A stretch of 9,474 nt of DNA from Clostridia bacterium (lineage in GTDB: Bacteria > Bacillota_E > RBS10-35 > JAJYVN01), in NCBI GenBank assembly GCA_027335515.1, contig DAHWHT010000337.1, positions 1-9,474 of the forward strand, read 5' to 3'. The notes under the pieces were generated by a model. It did not search any database. It was not told the origin of the DNA and saw nothing but the letters and a program-made list of their open reading frames with translations. Position 1 is the stretch's first letter. Each line of letters starts with the position of its first letter. The position numbers and the translations under genes were made by a program. Of this stretch, positions 1 through 6,608 are shown one piece after another.

Positions 1-1214
1 TCCGTGCTGACCTGGTAGGCAACGGAGGTGCCGGCCGGCACGCTGGGCAGGCCCGTGCAACTCGGGGGACTCTGGCCAGCGGCACAGTCGGCGTCCTCAA
101 CCCGCACTTCGTCCACGGAGTGCCCGACCGGCAGGACGACGGACCGCAACACAGCGGAGGGTTGGTAGACCGCCCAGGTCTGCCCGCCCAAACTGCGGAT
201 GCTGTCCTGCCCGAAGGTGTTGCCGGTCGCGAGGTCCTCGTAGATCCAGCCGGTCGGATACAGCACCGCCACCGCGTGCCGCCCCCAGCCGGCCGCAATG
301 CCAGCCGGAGGATTCGGGGTCGCGACCATGGACACCGACCAGGCCGGCAGTGCCTGCAGCCCAGCGGGGCCGTAGGCGTAGCCGAGCAGCTGCCCCTCCT
401 GAGTCAGGACCCATAACGTTCCACCTTGGCCGTCCGAGGCGCGGGCGAAGGCGACCCCGACCACGGGACCATCGGCCAGGGGAGGGGTCGGCGGGTCCCA
501 GGAGGGCGCAGGGAGGTATGCGGATCCGTCCCAGGTCCAGAGCTGCACCGCCTCGGCCTGCCATGTGGCGGCGAGGGCACCGCCGGTCGTCGCGGCCACC
601 CCAAGGTTCCCAGTCAGACCGAAAGGCCCGCCTGAGAGCGCGACAAGCGCGCTGCCCTGGGCTTCCAGCACCGAGGCCCCCGTCGCCGTCGCCGCCAGGA
701 GCGCCGAGTGCAGGGACGCGGGCCCCGGCGCCAGCCCGATCGCGCCGGTGAAGCTCGTCTGCGCGACCCGCGACGCCACGTACCCACCGGCTCCAGCCGA
801 CAATCCATACACCGCCACCTGGGAGCCGGTGGCCACCGCGAAGGCGCGGCCGCGCATGGTCCAAGCGACGCCGGTGGCCCCGGCGAGGTTGCCGAGGTTC
901 CAGGCGGTGACTGGACGGACGGCCTGGCCGTCGAACACCCAGGCACGGACGCCGACGGTGGTTGCCACCAGGGCGTAGGTGCCGGCGGGATCGAAGGCCG
1001 ACTGCAGGGGAGCGTAGGGTAGCCGGACCGTGCCGGCGCCGGCCGTATCCACGACGGCGGTGGATGCGGCGAGGTTGACTGAGGTGGTGGAGGTGTATCC
1101 GTCGCGGAACCAGTATGGGCTCTGGGACTGGACGGAACCGGCGGCGACCGGGGTAGCGCAGACAGCGAAGCAGAGCGCGGCCACGAGAGCCGTCCCACGC
1201 CAGGACCGCGTCAT
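1..1214 (-). CDS. secreted propeller-like repeat protein, C-terminus outside window
   Basis: An unbroken frame runs from the ATG at 1214 off the left edge, giving 404 codons without a stop. Seen: a GAGG ribosome binding site 8 bases before the ATG, and a typical signal peptide (Arg-containing start, hydrophobic core at about residues 8-20, signal peptidase I-like site after PVAA at about residue 25). The mature part is rich in Gly, Ala, Val, Trp and Tyr and contains repeated blocks that end in aromatic/Gly turns (AWVFDG, VAVYG, LWTWDG, LGYAYG, WIYEDLATG) about 40-50 residues apart, which suggests a beta-propeller or similar beta repeat. It is the last visible gene of the Tad unit, 10 bases after the preceding stop, so co-expression is likely. 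A role at the cell surface or in pilus display is inference. No named family is recognised. Confidence 0.8.
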   Translation of the reverse strand, partial: MTRSWRGTALVAALCFAVCATPVAAGSVQSQSPYWFRDGYTSTTSVNLAASTAVVDTAGAGTVRLPYAPLQSAFDPAGTYALVATTVGVRAWVFDGQAVRPVTAWNLGNLAGATGVAWTMRGRAFAVATGSQVAVYGLSAGAGGYVASRVAQTSFTGAIGLAPGPASLHSALLAATATGASVLEAQGSALVALSGGPFGLTGNLGVAATTGGALAATWQAEAVQLWTWDGSAYLPAPSWDPPTPPLADGPVVGVAFARASDGQGGTLWVLTQEGQLLGYAYGPAGLQALPAWSVSMVATPNPPAGIAAGWGRHAVAVLYPTGWIYEDLATGNTFGQDSIRSLGGQTWAVYQPSAVLRSVVLPVGHSVDEVRVEDADCAAGQSPPSCTGLPSVPAGTSVAYQVST

Positions 1215-1224
1215 GATGGAAACC

Positions 1225-1503
1225 TCATTCCGAAGGGGAATCAGGATGGGGCGGCAACGTACCCACCTGCCAGAGCAGGAGCTGCGTGCGGGCGGAGACG
1301 GCTTCCGCCTCCAGTAGTCGCATACGGGCGATGTGGGCCGCCACCGCGGCGCGGTCGTCACGCCGGCATGCGGCACACAGGAGGGTCAACTCCTGAGTCC
1401 ACTGGGCAATCGCCCCGACGGCCCGCCGAAACTCGGCGTCCACCGCATGCTGTGTGGGGGTAGGGGGATCCGGCGGGTGCGGGCTGTCGGACATGCCAGA
1501 CAT
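1225..1503 (-). CDS. small helical protein of the Tad operon, unknown function
   Basis: This 92-residue reading frame starts about 17 bases after the prepilin peptidase stop, and its TGA stop lies inside the sequence that provides the GAGG binding site of the next gene. The N-terminus is a Pro/His/Ser-rich low-complexity stretch (PHPPDPPTPT). Residues of about 20-82 are predicted by eye to be alpha-helical, with Ala, Arg, Glu and Leu in a heptad-like pattern (EAEAVSARTQLLLWQV) and a CAAC motif near residue 43. There is no membrane segment or signal peptide, so a cytoplasmic helical or coiled-coil partner is plausible. The ATG at 1503 has no clear binding site; a second ATG at 1494 is possible, and translation may depend on coupling. 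Upstream codons in the same frame overlap the peptidase gene and are not counted. Family not recognised. Confidence 0.6.
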   Translation of the reverse strand: MSGMSDSPHPPDPPTPTQHAVDAEFRRAVGAIAQWTQELTLLCAACRRDDRAAVAAHIARMRLLEAEAVSARTQLLLWQVGTLPPHPDSPSE

Positions 1504-1520
1504 GAAACCATGGCGGCCTG

Positions 1521-1961
1521 TCAGCGAGCAAGCACCGGCCAGGTGGCAGCGGCAATGAAGGCGAGGGCAAGCACAGGGGCATAGGGGGGGCGGGCATCGC
1601 GGCGGCCCCGGACCAGCAGGCCCAGCCCAAGGGCCAACCCGAGTCCAGCGGCCAGCGTCACGGCGGCCACGGTGGCGAGTCCGGTGAGGGCTCCGAGGGC
1701 GACGGCGAGACACCAATCTGCCAAGGGCAGCACGGGCTGGCCACCAGGCCGGATGACCCAACCGGGCGCAAACGCGAGGGCCGCAATGCCCGCGCCACCC
1801 AGAGCGGCCCAGTGAGCGGCGGGACCACCTGCCACCGCCAACAGCAGCGCTGCCACAAGGCCGCCGATCCAGGCGGCATCGGGGATGGTGCGAGTGCGCA
1901 GGTCCCAGACGGCAGCGAAGCCTCCGCACGCCGCAAGCGCCACCAGCCGTGTCCAGAGCAC
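1521..1961 (-). CDS. divergent A24 prepilin peptidase (TadV/CpaA-like)
   Basis: A 146-residue, very hydrophobic protein. The GTG at 1961 is chosen because AAAGGAGG sits seven bases before it and overlaps the TAA of the preceding gene; upstream codons lie inside that gene. Seen: WDLRTRTIPDA at residues 19-29, matching the first catalytic Asp region of A24 aspartic peptidases (D..tr.IPn), and PLADWCLAVALGAL at about 79-92, aligning with the second Asp region (GxGDxK...aalGa). The C-terminal PPYAPVLALAF matches the conserved P.aP.la.a segment. Known for the family: a membrane enzyme that cleaves prepilin leader peptides. Its small size is that of TadV/CpaA, which lack the methylase domain. The second motif is unusual: Asp82 is kept, but the GxGD glycines and the following Lys are gone. 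It probably processes the TadE-like and pilin-like proteins encoded here. Confidence 0.8.
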   Translation of the reverse strand: MLWTRLVALAACGGFAAVWDLRTRTIPDAAWIGGLVAALLLAVAGGPAAHWAALGGAGIAALAFAPGWVIRPGGQPVLPLADWCLAVALGALTGLATVAAVTLAAGLGLALGLGLLVRGRRDARPPYAPVLALAFIAAATWPVLAR

Positions 1962-1974
1962 GCGAATCCCTCCT

Positions 1975-2415
1975 TTACGCGGGCACGATCGCCTTCGCCG
2001 CGGATCCGGCCGCCATGTGGTCGAAGGTAGCAAAGAGGGCTCCGGCTGGTGGAGTCACATTCGTCGCCACCTGCACCACGCACACGGCCCCGGTAACACT
2101 GACGCTCCACCGCGCCAGATACAGCCCCGAGACCCCGGCCTGCAGCATGGACTGCTGCCACCAAGCGGCCGCGGCTGCGGGCCCGGCATTCGGCCGCACG
2201 GCAACGGAGGAACTGTAGACATACCCGCGGGCGTCGACCTTGCGCGTCACGGTGGCATGGGAGGCACAACCGAGCGCGGCCGCCTGGACACCGGCCTGAA
2301 TGACGGCGCGTGCGGTCGCATCCCACGCGTAGCTGAGCGGCAGCAGCACGGCGAACCAGATGACAGGGAACAGCAGAAGGAAGAGTACCGCCACCTGCCC
2401 GGGCCGCCTCTGCAC
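1975..2415 (-). CDS. TadE/TadG-like pseudopilin
   Basis: A 146-residue protein with a short basic start (MQRRPGQ) followed by one long hydrophobic helix at about residues 8-29, then a mostly polar, Ala/Val-rich domain. This is the layout of TadE/TadG minor pilins: N-terminal anchor, C-terminus outside the cell. The GTG at 2415 is preceded by GAGGAGGGG at good spacing, just after the TGA of the upstream TadE gene. A Gly precedes the helix, as in class III prepilins, but the Glu expected at +5 of the mature protein is Leu here, so it may not be processed like a normal pilin. Two Cys residues (in GCASH and AVCVV) could form an extracytoplasmic disulfide. It sits between a TadE and a prepilin peptidase gene with overlapping translation signals, which supports a role in pilus assembly. 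Assignment to a specific Tad subunit is not possible by eye. Confidence 0.7.
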   Translation of the reverse strand: MQRRPGQVAVLFLLLFPVIWFAVLLPLSYAWDATARAVIQAGVQAAALGCASHATVTRKVDARGYVYSSSVAVRPNAGPAAAAAWWQQSMLQAGVSGLYLARWSVSVTGAVCVVQVATNVTPPAGALFATFDHMAAGSAAKAIVPA

Positions 2416-2433
2416 GCCGCACCCCTCCTCTAC

Positions 2434-2889
2434 TCACTCCGTCGGGAAGCTGGCGACCTCGTTCAGGCTCCACGCCCCGGCCCCACCCGTACCACCAAGC
2501 AGGGACCCAAACTGCGGAAAGAGGTTGAGCGCGGCATACTGCACCTGCACTGCGGCGACCCCGCCGGCCTGACCAAAGCTGGAACAGTAGGTGCCGACAT
2601 ACCAGTCGCCGGCCTGGGTGGGATTGGGCACCTCCGTCACCAACTGCAACCCGCCCTGCTGGAGCTCGTCGACCGCAGCGATCTGGGCATCAGAGGACCA
2701 GGCGGCAGTGCCCTGTCCGCATTCGATCGCGGCGACACGAGCGCCCGCCCGAGCCGCGACAGACACCTCGGCACGGGCGAGCGCGGCCATGGCGAACGCG
2801 ACACCGAGGAAGATCGCGCCCAAGAGGATTGGGAACAGGACCAGGAACTCCACAGAAGCATCGCCTCGCTGGCAGCGCAGTCGCACCAC
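2434..2889 (-). CDS. TadE-family pseudopilin
   Basis: The frame ends at 2434 and carries a textbook TadE N-terminus: RCQRGDASVEFLVLFP, then a hydrophobic helix (LLGAIFLGVAFAMAAL) and a helical stretch, ARAEVSVAARAGARVAA. G-DASV-EF fits the class III prepilin pattern, Gly, four residues, Glu-Phe, with Glu at +5, so cleavage by the prepilin peptidase encoded two genes downstream is expected. Length is about 151 residues, normal for TadE. Three GTG codons (2895, 2889, 2886) lie close together; 2889 is preferred because AGGGGG precedes it by about five bases. The frame is open further upstream to an ATG at 3018, but that stretch overlaps the better-supported membrane-protein remnant. Known role of the family: minor pilins needed for Flp pilus assembly, anchored in the cytoplasmic membrane. 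Confidence 0.82.
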   Translation of the reverse strand: MVRLRCQRGDASVEFLVLFPILLGAIFLGVAFAMAALARAEVSVAARAGARVAAIECGQGTAAWSSDAQIAAVDELQQGGLQLVTEVPNPTQAGDWYVGTYCSSFGQAGGVAAVQVQYAALNLFPQFGSLLGGTGGAGAWSLNEVASFPTE

Positions 2890-2908
2890 GCCCACCCCCT
2901 GCCTTGCG

Positions 2909-3070
2909 CTACCCCCACGACCCAAAGACGATGCGCACAGCAGCCCAAAGCGCGCCGGCAACCGAAAGCGCATCCACGAGGATGACCTGTGGAAACGCGA
3001 TCGCCGCCGGCAACACATGGTGCCGGGTAAGATACAGTGTCGGCGCCGTCAAGTGCAGTGGCACATAGAC
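2909..3070 (-). pseudogene. 3' part of a small membrane protein gene split by an insertion
   Basis: In the frame ending with TAG at 2909-2911, just ahead of the TadE start, the sequence reads VYVPLHLTAPTLYLTRHH, then LPAAIAFPQVILVDALSVAG, then ALWAAVRIVFGSWG. This is a convincing membrane protein with two hydrophobic stretches but no start codon or ribosome binding site of its own. Directly upstream is GTTCCTG (minus strand), which recurs at 6436-6442 in the same reading frame after a strong ribosome binding site. Joining the two pieces at that repeat gives a continuous gene of 67 codons plus stop that lies between the pilin and TadE genes. Function unknown; position suggests a small membrane component of the Tad system. 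It may still be translated at low level from a TTG, but the gene is most likely inactive. Confidence 0.6.
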
Positions 3071-3077
3071 CAGGAAC
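3071..3077. repeat. left copy of 7-bp direct repeat flanking the insert
   Basis: CAGGAAC here is identical to 6436-6442. The segment between the copies interrupts a gene that becomes in-frame if the segment and one repeat copy are removed, so these are read as a target-site duplication. The repeat is exactly 7 bp; bases on either side differ. Confidence 0.55.
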
Positions 3078-3090
3078 CCCAAGCACCAAA

Positions 3091-3269
3091 GTTCGGCTCA
3101 TTGGGACCAAAGACCAGTGGCGGCATTGTGCAACCGGAACCCTCCCGCCTACAATGTACAGTAGCTGTGGTCAATGTCTAACGCTACATAGTGCGCTCAC
3201 GGTCATGGTACGGAATCGCCTGCCACGCTGCACCGTCCACTGTCAGATTGGACCGTGAATGAGCCGAAC
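3091..3269. repeat. 12-bp inverted repeat pair at the left end of the insert
   Basis: GTTCGGCTCATT at 3091-3102 is the exact reverse complement of AATGAGCCGAAC at 3258-3269. Just inside the arms, GGGACC (3103-3108) and GGACCGTG (3250-3257) extend the similarity imperfectly. The unit is 179 bp and contains no gene, so it might be a small MITE-like element or a regulatory structure. No target duplication is visible around it. Confidence 0.45.
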
Positions 3270-3306
3270 GCTGACTCCATGGTGCTCCAAGCAACCACTT
3301 ATCGCA

Positions 3307-6108
3307 CTAATCCCCGTACATCACGACAACCGCCGCATCCCGGTCCTCAATGGCCACAGTGATGTGCTCGATAATTCTCCACCGGAGCTCCGTACGCAGT
3401 GCGGGGTTAGCGATCCGCTCGTTTTCGCCATAATCGCGGATCTCCGAGGTTAAGCGCGGCGCTCCCTCGGGCAACCTTGTTCGCCCACGTAACCACCGCG
3501 CTGTCTCAGCAATGAGAATCGTCTTCGGCGGCCAACCCGGAGTAGTGGCAACAGCGCAGCCGCTAAGCGCGCCAATGTAAGGCGTGTTCCGTCCCTCGAC
3601 GAATTCGCGATGCTCCCGTATTCGGGTGAGTAAACTCGTGTCCACCGGGACGACCACAAGGTCAGGCACCATTCCGCCTTCGCGCAATCCACTGATCGCG
3701 GACAGCAATTCTAAAGCCGCGTCCTGAGGGGACGCGGCAGTTTTCCTGTTTATGACCTGGTGCAGCTTACCGAGAAGTATGCGTTTGTCTTCCTCTGCCG
3801 CCAGCGGCCCAGCCGAGTTTACCATGCGCACACGGAGGTCTGCACGCTGGACGAAACTCTCACGCGGAAGCGAGATATCTATTAGGTCCCATGGTTCAGA
3901 GTTCGCACTGTACTCGACAGACCGTTCCTGCACCAGCTTCCCGATGATGTTGATCCAGCCCTGCTTGAGTCCCGCGATCTCATTCTCTGAGAATTTCTGA
4001 ATATGGCGCTCGTCCAACGCTGCAGCGGCCACCTCTTCGGCCCGCTGGGCTTGTGCATGCCGTTGCGATGTCGCAAACGCCAACTTGATGTCTTCCATGC
4101 GCGTTCGAATAGCTCCAGCCGGCAAAGCCAAGATCTGTGACCAATTCTCTGCGTTGTCACGGAGAGCCCGAGCCGGACCCCCCAAATATGTCTCATACAA
4201 ATGCCGGGCATCTCTGGCTGGCGGTATCTCAAGAGGGCCGGGCTTGATAAGCAGGATCAGCAGAAAGGCGAGCCCAGTCCCGGCGATCGGGTCGACCGCG
4301 ACGCTCGCCGTTCTGCCGTCGCCCTCCGTGTTGGTGTCCGGGACGGTGAAATGGGTCCAATACAGCCATGGACCATACGGACTCTGGAAATGTGTCCAAG
4401 CTTGCCACACGTCGGCTACGGAGTCAAAGTACCGAGGTGCCAGACGTAAGGCATCAATCAGTGCGGAGGGCTGTTGAACCCGACCCTCAGCAGCCATTGG
4501 CAAGCGACCCATGTACCCGAGCCAAAATGACCGAATGTTGGTCTGTACCTCGCTCAGTACACCCCCATGCCACGGTTGTGTTAGCAAATGGCCACACCAC
4601 TGCTCAGCCTCTTGGAGCACCTCGGTGGAAGGTGTGGCTGACTGAAGGAAGGCAAGGAACAGACCATGGATAACTTGACAGACCGTGGAGTGCGAGATAG
4701 GGCGCTCGTCGTTGTCCCTTGAGACAGCGCCCGTCATGGCTGAATGAAGATATTCGTGGAGGCTTATCCACCAGACTGTCCTGTCGGGAACAGAAGACAT
4801 CCTGGCCCACATTGGCGTAAAGACGCCCATCCAGCGCGGCAGGACTGCAGGGCGGGTCAAAGATAAGAGTTCGAGAAGGAGCCGCTGCCAAGTAGACACC
4901 ATTGCTTGGTCCCGAGACTTGGCCACTTGATCGGTGACGATCCACAGCGGCCGCATCCACAATGCCACAAGGTGATTCGACTGTATGCCTGGGGCCGGCT
5001 CAGAACTGAGAGCCTCGTACAGACGGGAATATGCATCGCAGGTGAACTCCAGTTCGCTAGCGTTTGTTCCCACCACAGCTTCGACCGCCCGTCCCTTGAG
5101 CGATGTTATGATTTGTGAGAGGCGGCTGTCCGGAACTGCGGACGGAACGTCGAGCTTTAGTGAGCGAAGTAGCAGAGGGTCGTTCGTCGCAGTGCCATCT
5201 TCGACAACGGCCAAGTAATTCATTCGGCGAAGGATAGTACCGAGATGCCGATCCAGGGCGCAGATTGGATGGTTTGGCTTCTGGTGCCGGACCCATTCTC
5301 CGAGCCAAAAAAGGTTGATGTCCGTCAGGACACCTCTAGCTCCCCGTACTGCATGCCCTCTACTTGCGTCGAGTGTTCCCGCAAGTTCCAACTGATGTCG
5401 AGCAGCCCACCCACGGAGGCGGTTTCGCATGGCATCAAGACGGTTGGCGTGAGCAAGATACTCTCTCACAGTGTTGTCAAAATACAGGTGCCGCGCTGCT
5501 TCAGGAAGAGGGTCGCGCAGCATGTCCATGCTATGCAGCACAAGCACGGTGATCGAGCGGCCGAAGATCACCAGCGCCACGATACCTTCCACCACAAGAA
5601 TGGTGCCGTGGCGGCCCCAGATCTCCCACGCAGTCGCCGCCACACCGTCGTTAAGGACGACGGTCAAGCCGATCCAAAAGGTGGCGTCAAATGTGCGCTG
5701 GCGGATCCATCCAATTGCGACAGGTCGCTCGTCGGGTTGGAGACCGATGGCTGCGATTAGCGCCCCAGTTGCCAGAATGAACCCAAACATGCTGGCGGCT
5801 AACGTCCAGGCGGTAAACAGCCAAGCACCGGGGTCGGTGACGTATTTCGCTGCCTTGTAGTGGCCGGGCAACAGGCTGACTAGGATCGGTAGCAGGCCAA
5901 GCAACGACCAATACGTTCGATTCGACAAGAGGCGGCGAATGGCGATGCTGTTCGGTACGCCTTGTGATAGCCAAATCTGACCCGTTGCTTGACAGCGGCA
6001 CCATGACGTCCACAGCCGGGCGTGGTCTGTTGTCCTGCGAAGCCACTCGGGGCCGGGCATTCTAGGGCCGTCGCCTCCAACCTGTTTAGGCTTCTCGCAA
6101 GCGGACAT
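3307..6108 (-). CDS. large membrane-anchored protein of unknown function (933 aa)
   Basis: One uninterrupted frame of 933 codons. Seen: four hydrophobic segments near the N-terminus (about residues 66-82, 94-123, 143-163 and 169-191), a long mainly helical soluble region rich in Trp, Leu and Arg (about 200-605), a further hydrophobic stretch at about 610-623 (GLAFLLILLIKPG), a charged helical part (about 655-715), and a C-terminal domain with beta-like stretches (PDLVVVPVD, KTILIAETARWL, AIEDRDAAVVVMYGD). Predicted location: cytoplasmic membrane with most mass in the cytoplasm. No catalytic motif (Walker A, HExxH, nuclease) is evident. The ATG at 6108 has only a weak GGGGGCG before it; the ATG for MPGPEW (6060) is an alternative. 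It is the only gene of the inserted segment and has AT-richer codons than its neighbours, consistent with acquisition by transfer. Not recognised; a defence or surface role would be a guess. Confidence 0.85.
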   Translation of the reverse strand: MSACEKPKQVGGDGPRMPGPEWLRRTTDHARLWTSWCRCQATGQIWLSQGVPNSIAIRRLLSNRTYWSLLGLLPILVSLLPGHYKAAKYVTDPGAWLFTAWTLAASMFGFILATGALIAAIGLQPDERPVAIGWIRQRTFDATFWIGLTVVLNDGVAATAWEIWGRHGTILVVEGIVALVIFGRSITVLVLHSMDMLRDPLPEAARHLYFDNTVREYLAHANRLDAMRNRLRGWAARHQLELAGTLDASRGHAVRGARGVLTDINLFWLGEWVRHQKPNHPICALDRHLGTILRRMNYLAVVEDGTATNDPLLLRSLKLDVPSAVPDSRLSQIITSLKGRAVEAVVGTNASELEFTCDAYSRLYEALSSEPAPGIQSNHLVALWMRPLWIVTDQVAKSRDQAMVSTWQRLLLELLSLTRPAVLPRWMGVFTPMWARMSSVPDRTVWWISLHEYLHSAMTGAVSRDNDERPISHSTVCQVIHGLFLAFLQSATPSTEVLQEAEQWCGHLLTQPWHGGVLSEVQTNIRSFWLGYMGRLPMAAEGRVQQPSALIDALRLAPRYFDSVADVWQAWTHFQSPYGPWLYWTHFTVPDTNTEGDGRTASVAVDPIAGTGLAFLLILLIKPGPLEIPPARDARHLYETYLGGPARALRDNAENWSQILALPAGAIRTRMEDIKLAFATSQRHAQAQRAEEVAAAALDERHIQKFSENEIAGLKQGWINIIGKLVQERSVEYSANSEPWDLIDISLPRESFVQRADLRVRMVNSAGPLAAEEDKRILLGKLHQVINRKTAASPQDAALELLSAISGLREGGMVPDLVVVPVDTSLLTRIREHREFVEGRNTPYIGALSGCAVATTPGWPPKTILIAETARWLRGRTRLPEGAPRLTSEIRDYGENERIANPALRTELRWRIIEHITVAIEDRDAAVVVMYGD

Positions 6109-6361
6109 TCGCCCCCGTCTTGCCTACAACCTTCCAGCGTGGGAGGGCCGTCCGCTAGGAGCAGGCTGGGTTGCCGGTAGTGCTGTGGCACCATATCGGC
6201 GTCGCCCTCGGACGCGCTGGCGGCGCTGCTCTGGGCGTCGAATGGCCCGTTCGGCCTTTGAGGCTCTAACGGTTTCATGTACGGCCAACCTCGCGGCCGA
6301 CCAGGCGAGGCACCATACCTCGTTGCGGGGCCTTGGCATCCGCAGGCGGCACCTGCACCGG

Positions 6362-6387
6362 CGGTCCCCGCAGCCAATGCGGGACCG
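6362..6387. other. stem-loop near the right end of the insert
   Basis: CGGTCCCCGCA (6362-6372) pairs with TGCGGGACCG (6378-6387) around the loop GCCAA, with one bulged C. It lies in the otherwise gene-free stretch 6109-6435, upstream of the 933-codon gene. No T-tract follows on either strand, so it is not a standard terminator. It could be a leader structure of the large gene or part of the element end. Confidence 0.4.
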
Positions 6388-6435
6388 AGTGCGTCATTGT
6401 AACGCGTAACGCTACACCCCTCCTACCCGCCAGCA

Positions 6436-6442
6436 CAGGAAC
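6436..6442. repeat. right copy of 7-bp direct repeat flanking the insert
   Basis: CAGGAAC, identical to 3071-3077. On the minus strand it reads GTTCCTG and contributes the Phe-Leu codons shared by both halves of the interrupted gene. Confidence 0.55.
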
Positions 6443-6477
6443 ACGCCGAGCACGCGAATGAGCCAGATCTTGCGGAT
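6436..6477 (-). pseudogene. 5' part of the split small membrane protein gene
   Basis: After pilin 2 and its hairpin, the minus strand has a consensus AAGGAGG (6484-6490) and then, at seven bases, the in-frame codons ATC CGC AAG ATC TGG CTC ATT CGC GTG CTC GGC GTG TTC CTG (xRKIWLIRVLGVFL), a basic start running into a hydrophobic helix. The frame enters the inserted segment and stops a few codons later. Joined at the 7-bp repeat to 2909-3070 it continues VYVPLHL and so on. The codon at the ideal start position is ATC rather than ATG, either a mutation in an already broken gene or a rare non-standard start; the GTG at 6453 is too far from the binding site. Confidence 0.55.
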
Positions 6478-6510
6478 GCCGAAACCTCCTTGACGCGTTG
6501 CGGCCCACCG

Positions 6511-6532
6511 GGCGGGGGAACGCTCCCCCGCC
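6511..6532 (-). terminator. hairpin following pilin 2 stop
   Basis: GGCGGGGGA and TCCCCCGCC form a perfect 9-bp stem around a 4-base loop, about 15 bases past the pilin fragment's stop. Outer CC/GG pairs extend it across one bulged C. There is no T-run, so it may act as a weak terminator or as an mRNA 3'-end stabiliser between pilin and downstream genes. The same structure follows pilin 1. Confidence 0.5.
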
Positions 6533-6546
6533 GGCAGCGCGAGCGG

Positions 6547-6608
6547 CTATCCATTGGTGCACGAGGACGACGTGCAGGACGTGGTGGCACTGATCTGGCC
6601 GACGACGT
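6547..6608 (-). pseudogene. C-terminal remnant of a second pilin-like gene
   Basis: The minus-strand frame ending with TAG at 6547-6549 encodes VVGQISATTSCTSSSCTNG. This matches the C-terminus of the intact pilin-like protein at 8622-8786 (NVAGQISATTSCSASTCTNG), including both Cys residues and the final Thr-Asn-Gly. Similarity stops abruptly at about 6608, where transposase sequence begins, so the first 30 or so codons, start and binding site are lost. The longer open frame that runs on through the transposase fragment is fortuitous. The downstream region, including the hairpin and the sequence GGCCGCAA, is also shared with pilin 1, which shows a tandem duplication before the disruption. Confidence 0.72.

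Larger units (their letters stand above)
3078..6435. mobile_element. inserted segment of about 3.36 kb carrying one large gene
   Basis: This segment lies between two CAGGAAC copies and splits a small Tad-locus gene. It is visibly less GC-rich than the flanking genes and holds a single long gene (3307-6108) and about 230 and 330 bp of non-coding ends. No transposase or recombinase gene and no obvious terminal inverted repeats were found, so the mode of insertion is unknown: it could be a non-autonomous element moved by an enzyme encoded elsewhere, or a degenerate transposon. The non-coding left end (3078-3306) contains a 12-bp inverted repeat; the right end (6109-6435) contains a strong stem-loop and a motif shared with the left end. 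Confidence 0.5.

Noticed and set aside
97..1198. Long Arg/Pro-rich open frames overlapping the secreted-protein gene on both strands
   Set aside because: They are shadows caused by high GC. The frame from 1214 has a signal peptide, binding site and coherent codon use, while the others have none.
1504..1929. N-terminal extension of the 92-residue protein up to 1929
   Set aside because: It overlaps nearly all of the prepilin peptidase gene in another frame, and its Arg/Pro/Cys-rich composition is typical of an out-of-frame reading.
1885..2985. 366-codon plus-strand open frame
   Set aside because: It runs antisense to the TadE, TadE/TadG-like and peptidase genes, is low-complexity Arg/Pro/His-rich, and lacks any domain pattern.
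6109..6377. Minus-strand frames upstream of the 933-codon gene, one starting MKPLEPQRPNG and one starting MTHSVPHWLRG
   Set aside because: Neither has a convincing ribosome binding site or a recognisable motif, and the first overlaps the start of the large gene. They might be remnants, but the evidence is too thin to list.
3078..6435. Integrative element with tyrosine recombinase and tRNA attachment site
   Set aside because: There is no recombinase gene or tRNA in or next to the segment, and the interrupted target is a protein-coding gene with only a 7-bp repeat.
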